DNA of 64,000 nucleotides from Paenibacillus agilis (GTDB taxonomy: Bacteria; Bacillota; Bacilli; Paenibacillales; Paenibacillaceae), in contig NZ_VNJK01000010.1 in assembly GCF_007786455.1 (NCBI RefSeq), positions 1-64,000 on the forward strand. The letters are read 5' to 3'. Shown in pieces: positions 43,168-53,114 of this stretch. Position numbers and translations under genes: made by a program. Under the pieces are notes generated by a model, which saw nothing but the letters and a program-made list of their open reading frames with translations, ran no database searches and had not been told where the DNA came from. How positions within the stretch are numbered: the stretch's first letter is position 1; each line of letters opens with the position of its first letter.

Positions 43168-43593
43168 TTAGTCTTCTACAACAATACCCATGCTACGAGC
43201 TGTACCTTCAACCATACGCATAGCCGCTTCTACGGACGCTGCGTTAAGGTCAGCCATTTTTTGCTCAGCGATTTCACGAACAACGTTACGCTTTACAGTC
43301 GCAACCTTCTTCTTGTTAGGCTCGCCAGAACCTTTTTCCACTTTAGTAGCTACTTTCAACAATACTGCAGCTGGTGGAGTTTTCAAGATGAACGTAAAGG
43401 AACGATCTTCGAATACAGAAATCTCAACAGGAATAATAAGACCTGCTTGATCAGCTGTTTTCGCGTTGAACTCTTTACAGAACGCCATGATGTTAACACC
43501 TGCTTGACCCAATGCTGGACCTACCGGTGGTGCAGGATTCGCTTTACCTGCTGGAATTTGCAATTTGACAACTTTAATGACTTTCTTCGCCAT
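43168..43593 (-). CDS. rplK: 50S ribosomal protein L11
   Basis: 141 residues from ATG at 43593 ([18 protein letters not shown]) with AGGAGGTG upstream. [22 protein letters not shown] is the conserved proline-rich block where thiostrepton-type drugs act, seen here as [13 protein letters not shown]. Also needed for RelA/Rel activation. Confidence 0.98.
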   Translation of the reverse strand: MAKKVIKVVKLQIPAGKANPAPPVGPALGQAGVNIMAFCKEFNAKTADQAGLIIPVEISVFEDRSFTFILKTPPAAVLLKVATKVEKGSGEPNKKKVATVKRNVVREIAEQKMADLNAASVEAAMRMVEGTARSMGIVVED

Positions 43594-43666
43594 GTTGTAC
43601 ACCTCCTTGCGCTAATATGCGGGTAGAATCACTTCGCCCACAATAGAAACCTTTTAGAAAGATTTA

Positions 43667-44200
43667 TTAAATCTTCTCCACTTGGTGGTAATCCAACTCA
43701 AGCGGGGTTTCTCGACCAAACATGTTTACATGAACCTTGAGTTTTTCTTTCTCTGTCACAATCTCTTCGATTGAACCTACAAAGTTTGCAAAAGGTCCTA
43801 CTTTAATGCGCACTGATTCTTTCAGTTCGAAATCGACTGTCGGCTTCGGCGCTTCCATACCCATTGTTTTCAGAATCTGATCAACTTCTTCTGGTAACAA
43901 CGCTGTTGGTTTGGAGCCCGATCCTGTTGAACCAACGAATCCAGTAACACCCGGCGTATTACGCACAACGTACCACGATTCATCAGTTTGGATCATTTCG
44001 ACAAGTACATATCCCGGATAAACTTTACGCATGACAGTTTTTTTCTTACCGTCTTTGTTTACCAGTTCTTCTTCCATAGGAACAAGAACACGGAATATCT
44101 TATCTTCCATGCCCATCGATTCGACGCGCTTTTCGAGATTGGCTTTCACCTTGTTTTCATACCCTGAATAGGTATGAACAACGTACCATCTTTTTTCCAT
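43667..44200 (-). CDS. nusG: transcription elongation/termination factor NusG
   Basis: 177 residues. N-terminal NGN domain (WYVVHTYSGYENKVKANLE; VFPGY-type YPGYVLVEM) binds RNA polymerase. The C-terminal KOW domain (VKVGPFANF-type IKVGPFANFVGSIEEI) binds S10 or Rho. AAGGTGG upstream. Confidence 0.98.
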   Translation of the reverse strand: MEKRWYVVHTYSGYENKVKANLEKRVESMGMEDKIFRVLVPMEEELVNKDGKKKTVMRKVYPGYVLVEMIQTDESWYVVRNTPGVTGFVGSTGSGSKPTALLPEEVDQILKTMGMEAPKPTVDFELKESVRIKVGPFANFVGSIEEIVTEKEKLKVHVNMFGRETPLELDYHQVEKI

Positions 44201-44224
44201 ACTCGTTCCACCTTGGGACTTTTA

Positions 44225-44434
44225 TTAAATAATCGCTTCGACAATCGCCGAAATGCCGATGTCCAACACCCAAAAATAAAGTGTAACAAAAATGACCGTA
44301 GACAAAACGACGATCGTATAGCTTGTCAACTCTTTACGGTTAGGCCAGCGAACTTTCTTCAATTCGCCCCAGCTGTCGGAGAAGAAGGAAAACATCGAAC
44401 CAAAACTACGCTTCACATTCCCTAAGAAAGCCAC
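44225..44434 (-). CDS. secE: preprotein translocase subunit SecE
   Basis: About 69 residues from GTG at 44434, eight bases after GGAGG; the frame opens five codons earlier inside that site. The conserved amphipathic segment ELKKVRWPNRKEL is followed by one transmembrane helix (about 40-62). This is the short single-span form of Gram-positives. It clamps SecY. Confidence 0.95.
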   Translation of the reverse strand: MAFLGNVKRSFGSMFSFFSDSWGELKKVRWPNRKELTSYTIVVLSTVIFVTLYFWVLDIGISAIVEAII

Positions 44435-44454
44435 GGACTGCACCTCCACCTAGC

Positions 44455-44604
44455 TTATCTTGTTTCACGATGAGAAGTATGCTCGTTGCAGTACTTGCAG
44501 AATTTCTTGAACTCGATGCGGTCTGGATGATTGCGCTTGTTCTTTGTTGTCGTATAGTTGCGTTGTTTGCAGCTTGTGCAAGCCATCGTAACGATTACGC
44601 GCAT
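44455..44604 (-). CDS. rpmG: 50S ribosomal protein L33 (zinc form)
   Basis: 49 residues starting [20 protein letters not shown], with CTSC (9-12) and CKYC (36-39) zinc pairs. AGGAGGTG precedes the ATG at 44604. First gene of the rpmG-secE-nusG-rplK-rplA unit. Confidence 0.96.
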   Translation of the reverse strand: MRVIVTMACTSCKQRNYTTTKNKRNHPDRIEFKKFCKYCNEHTSHRETR

Positions 44605-44693
44605 GTTGTACACCTCCTGAAGACACCTTTTAATGATAAGAAGCGTCGGAATTTTATCCTAAAAACGTACGCATATTTAGGGCTACCTAAAAC

Positions 44694-44722
44694 ACTTTAT
44701 CATACGGGTAATTTCATGTCAA
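44694..44722 (-). promoter_or_regulatory. candidate promoter of rpmG-secE-nusG
   Basis: -35 TTGACA at 44717-44722, a 17-bp spacer and a weak -10 TAAAGT at 44694-44699 on the minus strand. The remaining part of the gap up to the sigH terminator holds nothing else I recognise. Confidence 0.45.
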
Positions 44723-44876
44723 TGAAATTTATGTTGACGCCATGGGGGTTTATGCCCTTTACTCTATCATATCCGACAGCTGAATACAAAGGTAAAGATC
44801 GTCAAACTTTTACTGCTATCAGTATGGTAGTTTTCTTTTCAAACTAAACCTGTACAGGCGATATACAATCCTAAAT

Positions 44877-44915
44877 CAAAAAAAGTCTACTTCTTTACAT
44901 AAAAGAAGTAGACTT
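44877..44915 (-). terminator. sigH terminator
   Basis: 14-bp stem AAGTCTACTTCTTT with AAAGAAGTAGACTT and a short loop, followed on the minus strand by seven T residues. Confidence 0.92.
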
Positions 44916-44947
44916 AAATCTGTAAATAATTGCGAATTCATAACTTG

Positions 44948-45604
44948 TTATGCCAGTTCAACACCGTCACGCACTTCCAAATACCGCTCTAGCTTGCGCT
45001 TTACACGTTGTAGTGCATTGTCAATCGACTTCACGTGCCGATCCAAATCCACTGCAATCTCCTGATATGATCGACCATCCAAATACAGCATCAGCACTTT
45101 CCGTTCCAGATCACTTAATATTTCTGACATCTTATCCTCAAGGCCAACAAACTCTTCTTGATTGATAATAAGCTCTTCAGGATCAGAAACCCTTGAGCCA
45201 CCGATTATATCTAATAACGTACGATCTGAGTCTTCATCATATATCGGCTTGTCCAACGAAACATAAGAATTAAGAGGAATGTGCTTCTGACGCGTCGCAG
45301 TCTTAATGGCAGTTATAATCTGCCGGGTAATGCAGAGTTCAGCAAATGCCTTGAATGAAGCCAACTTGTCTCCTTTGAAGTCACGTATCGATTTGTATAG
45401 GCCGATCATACCTTCCTGTACAATATCTTCACGGTCAGCTCCAATGAGAAAGTAAGAACGGGCCTTAGCACGAACAAAATTACGGTACTTGTTAATCAAA
45501 TATTCCAAAGCATCGCAATCACCTTCACGGACAGCGTCCACGAGTTGTTCATCCGTCCATTTATCGTATGGGAACGTGCTCAATTCTTTGAGGTCTACAC
45601 TCAC
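44948..45604 (-). CDS. sigH: RNA polymerase sigma-H factor (early stationary phase/sporulation)
   Basis: Alternative sigma-70 family factor that turns on early sporulation genes. 218 residues, as in B. subtilis, from GTG at 45604 after GGAGGG; the open frame extends 36 codons upstream but overlaps the promoter. Region 2 is nearly invariant: YRNFVRAKARSYFLIGADRE, DIVQEGMIGLYKSIRDFK. Region 4 holds LSDLERKVLMLYLDGRSYQEI and KSIDNALQRVKRKLE. Confidence 0.98.
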   Translation of the reverse strand: MSVDLKELSTFPYDKWTDEQLVDAVREGDCDALEYLINKYRNFVRAKARSYFLIGADREDIVQEGMIGLYKSIRDFKGDKLASFKAFAELCITRQIITAIKTATRQKHIPLNSYVSLDKPIYDEDSDRTLLDIIGGSRVSDPEELIINQEEFVGLEDKMSEILSDLERKVLMLYLDGRSYQEIAVDLDRHVKSIDNALQRVKRKLERYLEVRDGVELA

Positions 45605-45661
45605 TAGCAATCCCTCCGGCCTGCAACGCAATCCACCCGTTACATCACAAATGATAGATTT

Positions 45662-45690
45662 AGTATATAGAATAGTTGGTATACCGTCAA
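45662..45690 (-). promoter_or_regulatory. sigH promoter (sigma-A)
   Basis: -35 TTGACG at 45685-45690, a 17-bp spacer and -10 TATACT at 45662-45667 on the minus strand. It separates sigH from rae1 transcription. AbrB control is known in B. subtilis but cannot be seen here. Confidence 0.75.
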
Positions 45691-45806
45691 CCGCGAGAAA
45701 GCTTGATCCCATGCGAAAAAAACACTTTCGGTTAGAAGATCAACTGGAAACTATTGAAACTACCTACCAAGAAGGTCAAATATTTGCTCATTTGCTGTAG
45801 AGTTGC

Positions 45807-46349
45807 TTATTTCGTTTTCCCACGCCTTAGCTGCTCTAACTTTAACAAAACATCCAGACTTAGCTTCTCTTCTAAAGGATTCCGCTTCACAGGATAAAGA
45901 GCTTGATCACGAATACGAATCTGAACTTCTTGGCGAGCCTGTTGAATGATAAGCTGCAGCTCACGCGCAGAAATTCGCAATGCTCCTTGGGCAAAAGCTA
46001 CATTTTGCTCTGTCATATCTGACGTAGCTACATAGATCGCTCGGCGCCGGTGCTTCAACTCTGCTACGAGTCGCTCTATACATTCATCTGCCGTTTCTTT
46101 TTCCTTTGTGAATGTTATGTTCACATCTCCTTGCTTGTAGGAAGCCCCTAGTCCAGGTACACGGTATGCATCAAACACTGTAATGACTCGACGACCTGAA
46201 TATGCCTGATAATCATCAAGCATATCCAGTAATCGATTGCGGGCTTCCTCCAAGTCTTGATCAGCCAGCTGCTTCAGATTAGACCATGCTCCAATCATAT
46301 TGTAGCCGTCAACAAGCAGCACATCACGAAAGTCAGACTGTTGTGCCAT
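45807..46349 (-). CDS. rae1: NYN/PIN-like ribosome-associated endoribonuclease (YacP/Rae1)
   Basis: 180 residues from ATG at 46349 (MAQQSDFRDVLLVDGYNMIGAW). NYN-domain features: LLVDGYNMIGAW with the first acidic residue, VITVFDAYRVPG, TADECIERLV-type ADECIERLV and YVATSDMTEQ. B. subtilis Rae1 cuts mRNA in the ribosomal A site. Five bases after rlmB, so co-translated. Confidence 0.93.
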   Translation of the reverse strand: MAQQSDFRDVLLVDGYNMIGAWSNLKQLADQDLEEARNRLLDMLDDYQAYSGRRVITVFDAYRVPGLGASYKQGDVNITFTKEKETADECIERLVAELKHRRRAIYVATSDMTEQNVAFAQGALRISARELQLIIQQARQEVQIRIRDQALYPVKRNPLEEKLSLDVLLKLEQLRRGKTK

Positions 46350-46354
46350 AAAGG

Positions 46355-47098
46355 TCACCCACGGCGACGACGCACAACCTCATACATGAATATTCCCGCT
46401 GCAACCGATGCATTCAATGAGTTAATCTGTCCAGCCATCGGAAGCTTCAGCAATACGTCGCAAGATTCGCGAATAAGACGCCCCATTCCCTTATTCTCAT
46501 TGCCAATTACAAGTGCAACTGGAGAATCGAACACATTCGTGTCATATATCTCTTCACGTGCAGACACATCTGTTCCTACAATCCAAACTCCACGTTCTTT
46601 CAAATCAGCGATCGTCGACGCCAAGTTCGTTACTCGTGCCACTGGTACATATTCAACTGCCCCAGCTGAAATTTTGGAAACAGTAGCAGTCAAACCAACT
46701 GAACGACGCTTTGGAATGATTACCCCATGAACTCCCGTACAGTCTGCGGAACGTAGAATGGAACCTAAATTATGAGGATCCTCAATCTCGTCCAAAATAA
46801 GCAGAAACGGCTTCTCTCCACGCTGTTCTGCACGAGCAAGCAGCTCGTCCACTTCGAAGTAAGCATATGCCGCAGCTTGAGCGACTACACCTTGATGCTG
46901 TATTCCCTCAGCCATTTGATCAAGCTTGCGCTTATCTACAAACTGAACGATAACGCCTGCTTTTTTCGCCTCTGCAATGATCGGCAGCGTTAAATGCTTT
47001 TGTGCTTGCTCTGCAATCCATATTTTATTGATCGTTCGGCCAGAACGAAGCGCCTCTGTTACTGAGTGCTTCCCGGCGATGAGTTCTTGTTCTTCCAT
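46355..47098 (-). CDS. rlmB: 23S rRNA (guanosine-2'-O)-methyltransferase RlmB
   Basis: 247 residues, SpoU/TrmH family. N-terminal L30e-like RNA-binding domain (1-75). SPOUT knot motifs: DPHNLGSILRSAD with the catalytic Asn/Arg, LVIGNENKGM and IPMAGQINSLNASVA-type PMAGQINSLNASVAAG. Methylates the P-loop guanosine (2251 in E. coli) in family members. Confidence 0.94.
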   Translation of the reverse strand: MEEQELIAGKHSVTEALRSGRTINKIWIAEQAQKHLTLPIIAEAKKAGVIVQFVDKRKLDQMAEGIQHQGVVAQAAAYAYFEVDELLARAEQRGEKPFLLILDEIEDPHNLGSILRSADCTGVHGVIIPKRRSVGLTATVSKISAGAVEYVPVARVTNLASTIADLKERGVWIVGTDVSAREEIYDTNVFDSPVALVIGNENKGMGRLIRESCDVLLKLPMAGQINSLNASVAAGIFMYEVVRRRRG

Positions 47099-47149
47099 GT
47101 GTATATCCTCCTAGCTATTGCATCCTTCTTCCATTTCCAAGCATTTTAC

Positions 47150-47650
47150 CTATTCGTTATCCTCAGGAACGACGTCTGTCTCATGAATAGAGTTATCATC
47201 TTCAGACATCATCAGTTCCACTAGCTCACGGAGCCGTTCCATCCGCTTCTCATAATACAAAAATCCGAACAAAGCTTCCAATGCAGTAGCTTGACGGTAT
47301 TCATTCACGTTAGCACTCTTTGGCACATTGGATTTTGTATTGCGACCCTGCCGCACGACATTTGCCTCTTCCTCAGACAAAAACGGTACAAGTTTCTGCA
47401 AATTACGAGCTTGCGCCTTAGCAGACACTAGCTTAATCGACTCACGGTGCAAATGATTCGGTCGATGATTCGCCTGTGAGATCACATATTGGCGCACAGC
47501 CATCTCGTATACCGCATCCCCGATGTACGCAAGTACAATCGGATTAAGCTGTTTCGTATCTTTAGAAGGACGATAAGGGAACAGCCAATCCAGCTGTCCC
47601 GCTTCTACCTGTCCCAGCTGACGCTCATGCTGCTGCTTCTCATCTACCAT
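47150..47650 (-). CDS. mrnC: Mini-III ribonuclease
   Basis: RNase III-like enzyme without a dsRNA-binding domain, about 166 residues. Matures the ends of 23S rRNA in B. subtilis. LNPIVLAYIGDAVYEMAVRQ carries the catalytic Asp and neighbouring acidic residue; the second acidic helix is near ALEALFGFLYYE. Start ATG at 47650, with AAAGGAG 11 bases upstream; a TTG two codons earlier is also possible. It overlaps or abuts the cysS end. Confidence 0.93.
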   Translation of the reverse strand: MVDEKQQHERQLGQVEAGQLDWLFPYRPSKDTKQLNPIVLAYIGDAVYEMAVRQYVISQANHRPNHLHRESIKLVSAKAQARNLQKLVPFLSEEEANVVRQGRNTKSNVPKSANVNEYRQATALEALFGFLYYEKRMERLRELVELMMSEDDNSIHETDVVPEDNE

Positions 47651-47667
47651 CGTCAACTGCACTCCTT

Positions 47668-49110
47668 TCATGCCCGCTTCCAGCGAACACCTTGCGGTGT
47701 ATCTTCAAGTACGATACCACGAGCTGTTAGCAAATCGCGAATTTCATCTGCTCGAGCCCAATTTTTCGATTGGCGAGCTTCGATTCGATCTTGAATCAAC
47801 TGATCAATCTCTGCATCAAGCAGCTCTTCTTGTTCCACTACAATACCTAACACTTCATTCATTGCATCAAAGGCATCAATAAGCGCAAACAGATCAGCTA
47901 CCTGCAGCGTGTTGGCTTGTGCATGCTGCTGCACCCAAACATTTGCTTCGGTAGACCACTCAAACATCGCTGTTATTGCATCAGCCGTATTGAAGTCATC
48001 CTGCATTTTCGCATCAAATGTCTCAAGTATGTTTGCCAGCTTTATTTGAAGCTCTTCATTCGGCTCACCATGACTGGACACATCTCCCGCTTCATCCTGC
48101 GTGGATACACCTAGAGATTGCAAAGCATGCTTTACATTTGCTACTGCATTGTCCAAACGCTCAACTGATTTTTCCGCTTGCTGCAATGCTTCAGCAGAGA
48201 AGTTCAATGGATTGCGATAATGAGTAGATAAAATAAAGTAACGAAGCGCACTTGGCTTATATACCTTTACCAACTCTTTAACGAGTACGCCGTTCCCAAG
48301 AGACTTCGACATTTTTTCGTTATCCATATTAATATAGCCATTATGCATCCATACGTTAGCCAAAGGCTTACCTGTTACTGCTTCAGACTGTGCCACCTCG
48401 CACTCATGGTGCGGGAACGTCAAATCTTTACCCCCGCCATGGATATCAAGCGTATCACCAAGGTAACGACGAGCCATTGCCGAGCACTCGATATGCCAGC
48501 CCGGACGACCTTCCCCCCATGGGCTAGCCCACGAAATTTCTCCAGGCTTAGCACCTTTCCACAGTACAAAGTCTTCTTGATTTTCTTTGCGTTTATCCAC
48601 TTCGATACGAATGCCGAATTGCAACTCGTCGATTTTTTGATGCGATAACTTACCATAATCCTCAAAATGCTTCGTACGGAAATAAACATCCCCACCGGAC
48701 TCATATGCAAAGTCTGTCTCCACTAATTTGGAGATAAACTCAACAATTTCTTGAATGTGCTCAGTCACACGTGGATTAATCGTCGCACGACGAATACCAA
48801 GCGCATCGCAATCTTCTAAGTATGCTTCGATAAATGTATCAGCTACTTCATTAACGGTAACGTTCAACTCTTGAGATTTTGTAATAAGCCTATCGTCTAC
48901 ATCCGTAAAGTTCATCACGTATTGTACATCATACCCGATTGTCTCTAGGTAACGACGTACCACATCAAACACCATAGCTGGTCTTGCATTACCAATGTGA
49001 ATATAGTTGTATACAGTTGGACCGCATACATACATCTTTACTTCCCCCGCTTTTTGCGGTGTGAAAGTCTCCTTCTCACGCGTCATCGTATTGAATATGT
49101 TTAATGTCAT
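47668..49110 (-). CDS. cysS: cysteine--tRNA ligase
   Basis: Class I synthetase, 480 residues. HIGH-type motif HIGNARP near 37-43, zinc ligands Cys28 ([10 protein letters not shown]), Cys near ECSAMA and HHECE, and KMSKSLGN near 268-275. Its ATG overlaps the cysE stop (ATGA). Under T-box control with cysE. Confidence 0.98.
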   Translation of the reverse strand: MTLNIFNTMTREKETFTPQKAGEVKMYVCGPTVYNYIHIGNARPAMVFDVVRRYLETIGYDVQYVMNFTDVDDRLITKSQELNVTVNEVADTFIEAYLEDCDALGIRRATINPRVTEHIQEIVEFISKLVETDFAYESGGDVYFRTKHFEDYGKLSHQKIDELQFGIRIEVDKRKENQEDFVLWKGAKPGEISWASPWGEGRPGWHIECSAMARRYLGDTLDIHGGGKDLTFPHHECEVAQSEAVTGKPLANVWMHNGYINMDNEKMSKSLGNGVLVKELVKVYKPSALRYFILSTHYRNPLNFSAEALQQAEKSVERLDNAVANVKHALQSLGVSTQDEAGDVSSHGEPNEELQIKLANILETFDAKMQDDFNTADAITAMFEWSTEANVWVQQHAQANTLQVADLFALIDAFDAMNEVLGIVVEQEELLDAEIDQLIQDRIEARQSKNWARADEIRDLLTARGIVLEDTPQGVRWKRA

Positions 49111-49865
49111 ATCTGCTTTACCTCCTTCAAGTCGGGTTGTCCCGTACTATTGTTCATTGATTCTTTCATCGTTCTTTCATATGTTACATCATTCACCGAA
49201 GAACCCGAGCTTTTCACTTGTATATGCTGACGCATCTGTTCAAGTTCCGCCTTCAATCCAGTTATCTCATCCTCCATCGAACGGAGCATGTCAATGACAG
49301 GGTCAGGCAACTGCGTATGATTCAAGCGATCAATCTTAATTCCATTTTGCTTAACAATGCGTCCTGGATTACCAACCACTGTACAATTGGATGGCACTTC
49401 CCGCAGTACAAGTGAATTCGCACCTATATTAGAATTATCCCCTACTGTAAAAGAACCAAGCACTTTCGCACCAGAACCGATAACAACATTGTCGCCGATT
49501 GTAGGGTGACGCTTGCCTTTTTCTTTTCCCGTTCCACCAAGGGTGACACCCTGATAAATAACAACATCATCACCTATAATACAGGTTTCACCGATAACAA
49601 CTCCCATACCGTGGTCGATAAACAACCTTTCTCCAATCGAAGCGCCAGGGTGTATTTCAATCCCCGTCATAAATCGGCTCACTTGGGAAATCATTCGGGC
49701 AATCGTAAACCAGCGGCGTCTAAAAAACCAATGTGCAACTCGATGAGCCCATATCGCATGCAATCCTGAGTAGGTAAACACAACTTCGAACTTGCTACGT
49801 GCAGCTGGATCATTCTCGAATACTGTTTGTATGTCGGACTGGATTAGCTTTCGTATACGTCCCAT
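49107..49865 (-). CDS. cysE: serine O-acetyltransferase
   Basis: 252 residues. Makes O-acetylserine, the carbon skeleton for cysteine. N-terminal helical domain, then a left-handed beta-helix of hexapeptide repeats (about 65-175) with [29 protein letters not shown] and [16 protein letters not shown]. The C-terminal 40 residues form a coiled-coil-like tail ([18 protein letters not shown]). First gene after the T-box. Confidence 0.97.
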   Translation of the reverse strand: MGRIRKLIQSDIQTVFENDPAARSKFEVVFTYSGLHAIWAHRVAHWFFRRRWFTIARMISQVSRFMTGIEIHPGASIGERLFIDHGMGVVIGETCIIGDDVVIYQGVTLGGTGKEKGKRHPTIGDNVVIGSGAKVLGSFTVGDNSNIGANSLVLREVPSNCTVVGNPGRIVKQNGIKIDRLNHTQLPDPVIDMLRSMEDEITGLKAELEQMRQHIQVKSSGSSVNDVTYERTMKESMNNSTGQPDLKEVKQI

Positions 49866-49909
49866 AATTTGTTAATTCTCCCCCTGAACCGCCATTTTGT
49901 ATGGTTGGT

Positions 49910-50227
49910 CATAAAAAAACGCCCCTGTAGCTATGCTACAGAGACGCGACGCGTGGTTCCACCCTGTTTGGATTGAAGATAACTCCCCAATCCCACTCCT
50001 GCGTTCTGTAACGTGAACGACTCGTCATTCTTTACCTTAGTCCTTCTCTTTGCAGAGATGGCCTATATCAAAAATGAAGCTTCCGGGTGCAATGCATACA
50101 ATTAGCATGGGGTCACTCACACCTTACGAAGCAACCTTCGTAATAGACCCTCTCTGGACATGCCATTTATTTGTATGCTCTCCCGTTCAACGCTATTTCA
50201 ATTATTCATTGTATTTCATTTCGTGTA
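49910..50227 (-). ncRNA. T-box riboswitch controlling cysE-cysS
   Basis: The minus strand carries the T-box sequence TGGAACCACGC at 49951-49961 in an antiterminator context. An 11-bp terminator stem with CTGTAG/CTACAG core follows (49920-49946), then seven T residues. Upstream is a structured stem I region; a UGC (Cys) triplet at 50089-50091 is a possible specifier. Uncharged tRNA-Cys would favour readthrough into cysE and cysS. The specifier assignment is tentative. Confidence 0.88.
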
Positions 50228-50233
50228 TACACC

Positions 50234-50263
50234 AGTATACGAGAAATCATCTTATCTTGACAA
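50234..50263 (-). promoter_or_regulatory. promoter of the T-box/cysES transcript
   Basis: -35 TTGTCA at 50258-50263, an 18-bp spacer and -10 TATACT at 50234-50239 on the minus strand. The start site would be near 50227, shortly after the gltX stop. Confidence 0.65.
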
Positions 50264-50288
50264 TCCTTGGATTGCAAAAGCTGACGAA

Positions 50289-51749
50289 TTAAGCAGGCAC
50301 TCCATTTTGCAGGCGTTTCAACACTGTTTCACGACCAAGCAAAATAATCGTCTCATTTAAATCACGACCGTGCATTTGTCCAGAAACCGCTACGCGTACA
50401 GGCATAAACAATCCTTTACCTTTAGCGCCCGTCTCCTTCTGCACTTCCTTCAGTGCGCCTTTAACCGTTTCAACATCCCAAGCGGATGCCGCTTCCAACT
50501 TACTATGCAAAGCCGCAAGTACAGTTGGTACTTGTTCTTCGGACAGCACCGCACGAGCTTCATCATCGATAATGAGTTCATCACGGAAGAACAACTCAGA
50601 CAACTCCACGATGTCCGAAGCACAATTCATCTGCTCTTGATAAAGCTTCACGAGCGCTTTTGCCCATGCCGCTTGTTCTTCGTTAAGCGATTCAGGCAGT
50701 CGTCCTGCTTTCTGAAGATATGGAATAGACATGTCCGCAATGCGATCCGGATCTGCTTTTTTCATATACAAGTTGTTCAAATGCTTCAGCTTGTTCGTAT
50801 CGAATACAGCCGGGCTCTTAGAGAGACGGTTTGCATCGAAAATTTGAATAAGCTCTTCACGTGAGAACATTTCTTCTTCGCCTTCTGGAGACCAACCAAG
50901 CAATACGATGAAGTTGAACATTGCTTCTGGCAAATAGCCAAGTTGATCATATTGCTCAATAAACTGAACGATCGATTCGTCGCGCTTACTTAGCTTCTTG
51001 CGATTTTCGTTTACGATAAGTGTCATATGGCCGAATATTGGAGGCTCCCAACCGAGCGCTTCATAAATCATCAACTGACGAAGCGTATTCGTAATATGAT
51101 CCTCTCCACGGAGAACGTGAGACATTTTCATCTCATAGTCATCAACAACGACAGCAAAATTGTACGTCGCAATACCGTCTTTCTTAATGATAACCCAGTC
51201 TCCCGTTGTATCGGACTCGAACGTAATTTCACCTTTAACGACATCGTCAAATGTATACGAACGACCTGCTGGTACTAAGAAACGAATGCTTGACTCACGG
51301 CCTTCTGCTTCAAGACGAACGTGATCGTCAGCTGTTAAATGACGACAAGTACCAGCGTACTTAGGCGTTTCGCCACGTTCCATTTGTGCATCGCGCTCTT
51401 TCTCAAGCTCCGATTCCGTACAATAACATTTGAAAGCATGACCGCGATCCATAAGATCTTGCGCGTACTTGCGGTACGTTTCCAAACGCTCAGTCTGGCG
51501 ATATGGACCGAAGTCACCGCCAACATCAATACTCTCATCCCACTCGATACCGAGCCATTTCATATATTTGAACTGGCTTTCTTCTCCACCAGCTACATTA
51601 CGCTTCACGTCTGTATCTTCAATACGAACAATGAACTTCCCGCCATGACGGCGAGCGAATAAATAGTTGAACAATGCTGTGCGTGCATTACCAATATGCA
51701 AGTGTCCTGTAGGACTAGGTGCATACCGGACGCGGATGTCTTTTGTCAT
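50289..51749 (-). CDS. gltX: glutamate--tRNA ligase
   Basis: Class I synthetase, 486 residues. HIGH-type motif [14 protein letters not shown] near 17-30, KLSKR near 252-256, zinc-site region CYCTESE...C near 109-135. Bacillota usually charge both tRNA-Glu and tRNA-Gln with this enzyme, relying on GatCAB; that is family knowledge. GTGAGGGATAC upstream. Confidence 0.97.
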   Translation of the reverse strand: MTKDIRVRYAPSPTGHLHIGNARTALFNYLFARRHGGKFIVRIEDTDVKRNVAGGEESQFKYMKWLGIEWDESIDVGGDFGPYRQTERLETYRKYAQDLMDRGHAFKCYCTESELEKERDAQMERGETPKYAGTCRHLTADDHVRLEAEGRESSIRFLVPAGRSYTFDDVVKGEITFESDTTGDWVIIKKDGIATYNFAVVVDDYEMKMSHVLRGEDHITNTLRQLMIYEALGWEPPIFGHMTLIVNENRKKLSKRDESIVQFIEQYDQLGYLPEAMFNFIVLLGWSPEGEEEMFSREELIQIFDANRLSKSPAVFDTNKLKHLNNLYMKKADPDRIADMSIPYLQKAGRLPESLNEEQAAWAKALVKLYQEQMNCASDIVELSELFFRDELIIDDEARAVLSEEQVPTVLAALHSKLEAASAWDVETVKGALKEVQKETGAKGKGLFMPVRVAVSGQMHGRDLNETIILLGRETVLKRLQNGVPA

Positions 51750-51807
51750 TTATGTATCCCTCACAATATGCCTTATTTTCATCGTACCATCATATCATAC
51801 CGCTATC

Positions 51808-52281
51808 TTAGCGGACAAGACAGATAACAGCTTGCGCAGCGATCCCTTCGCCTCTACCTGTAAAACCTAGCTTCTCTGTAGTAGTCGCCTTTACATTAAC
51901 TTGCGAAGTCTCAGCTTCTAGTACACGCGCTAAATTTTCGACTATTGCCGGAATATGCGGCAGCATTTTAGGAGCCTGAGCAATAATCGTACAATCCACG
52001 TTCCCTAGACGATAGCCCCGCTCCTTCGCCAAGTTCCACACATGCTCCATCAATTTCATGCTATCTGCATCTTTAAAAGCAGGGTCTGTATCCGGAAAAT
52101 GTTTACCGATATCCCCTAATCCCAGCGCTCCGAGCACCGCATCACTAACCGTATGCAGCAATACGTCTGCATCAGAATGACCAAGAAGTCCTTTTTCATA
52201 TGGAATATGAACGCCTCCAATAATACATGGGCGACCTTCTACTAATTGATGAACATCGAAGCCTTGTCCTACTCGAATCAT
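51808..52281 (-). CDS. ispF: 2-C-methyl-D-erythritol 2,4-cyclodiphosphate synthase
   Basis: 157 residues. MEP isoprenoid pathway, fifth step. Metal ligands in GQGFDVHQL and [30 protein letters not shown] and the C-terminal [16 protein letters not shown] block are all present. Directly downstream of ispD (76-base gap). Confidence 0.98.
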   Translation of the reverse strand: MIRVGQGFDVHQLVEGRPCIIGGVHIPYEKGLLGHSDADVLLHTVSDAVLGALGLGDIGKHFPDTDPAFKDADSMKLMEHVWNLAKERGYRLGNVDCTIIAQAPKMLPHIPAIVENLARVLEAETSQVNVKATTTEKLGFTGRGEGIAAQAVICLVR

Positions 52282-52357
52282 TGTCTCTCTCTCCCTTAAC
52301 CAGATTAATTTTTACGATTGCTAAATCATTGTTACAGCCTATTAGCCTATTGATAAG

Positions 52358-53071
52358 CTATTGCTCGTTCCCCTTATTTGCACGACGCTCTAGCCACCAC
52401 TCCGCCCAATCCAAATCCTCTGGAGTCGTCAGTTTTACATTTGTATAACTGCCCTCCACGATATGAACGGGTATACCGATCTGCTCAACGAGCACAGCAT
52501 CATCGGTGCCAAGTCTTTGCGCAGCACTGGCCTCATCGTGAGCTTGGATTACATCCTCAAGACGAAAAGCTTGTGGGGTCTGTATCGCCCACAAGCTGCT
52601 CCGATCTGGGGTAGCCGTAATGACTCCCGCTGCGTCCACTTGTTTAATCGTATCTTTAACAGGAACACCCAGCACAGCAGCACGATGTTCAACTGCACCT
52701 TGGCAGCATGCGAGAATATGATGCTCATCTACGAAAGGACGAACCCCATCATGGATAAGTACAATTTGAACTCCCCGCGCCTTAGCTGCCTGCAGTCCCG
52801 CATATACAGAATGCTGACGTTCCTTACCGCCGCTAACGATGTCCCTTACTTTGCTCAGTTGATATTGTTCGACCCAATGTTGGCAACGCTCACTGTCATG
52901 TGAAGAAGTGACAAGCACAATGCTCTCGCATTGCGACATCTGCTGGAACCTCTCTAACGTATGAATAACAACCGGCTTGTCCTGCAATTGCAAAAATTGC
53001 TTACTTTCCGATGTACCCATACGCGTTCCTTTGCCTGCCGCTACTACAACAACTCCAAAACTTTGTTGCAT
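52358..53071 (-). CDS. ispD: 2-C-methyl-D-erythritol 4-phosphate cytidylyltransferase
   Basis: 237 residues from ATG at 53071 (MQQSFGVVVVAAGKGTRMG) with TGGAGGG upstream; the frame is open 26 codons earlier into the yacL end. CTP-binding loop AAGKGTRMG, VLIHDGVRPF and TPQAF motifs. MEP pathway, third step. Confidence 0.97.
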   Translation of the reverse strand: MQQSFGVVVVAAGKGTRMGTSESKQFLQLQDKPVVIHTLERFQQMSQCESIVLVTSSHDSERCQHWVEQYQLSKVRDIVSGGKERQHSVYAGLQAAKARGVQIVLIHDGVRPFVDEHHILACCQGAVEHRAAVLGVPVKDTIKQVDAAGVITATPDRSSLWAIQTPQAFRLEDVIQAHDEASAAQRLGTDDAVLVEQIGIPVHIVEGSYTNVKLTTPEDLDWAEWWLERRANKGNEQ

Positions 53072-53114
53072 GGTTAACGCCCTCCATGGTGATAATAACA
53101 ACATCATACCTGTT

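Noticed and set aside
44470-44847. Plus-strand open frame of 125 codons over rpmG and its upstream region
   Set aside because: It overlaps rpmG and its promoter on the other strand, and its sequence resembles nothing.
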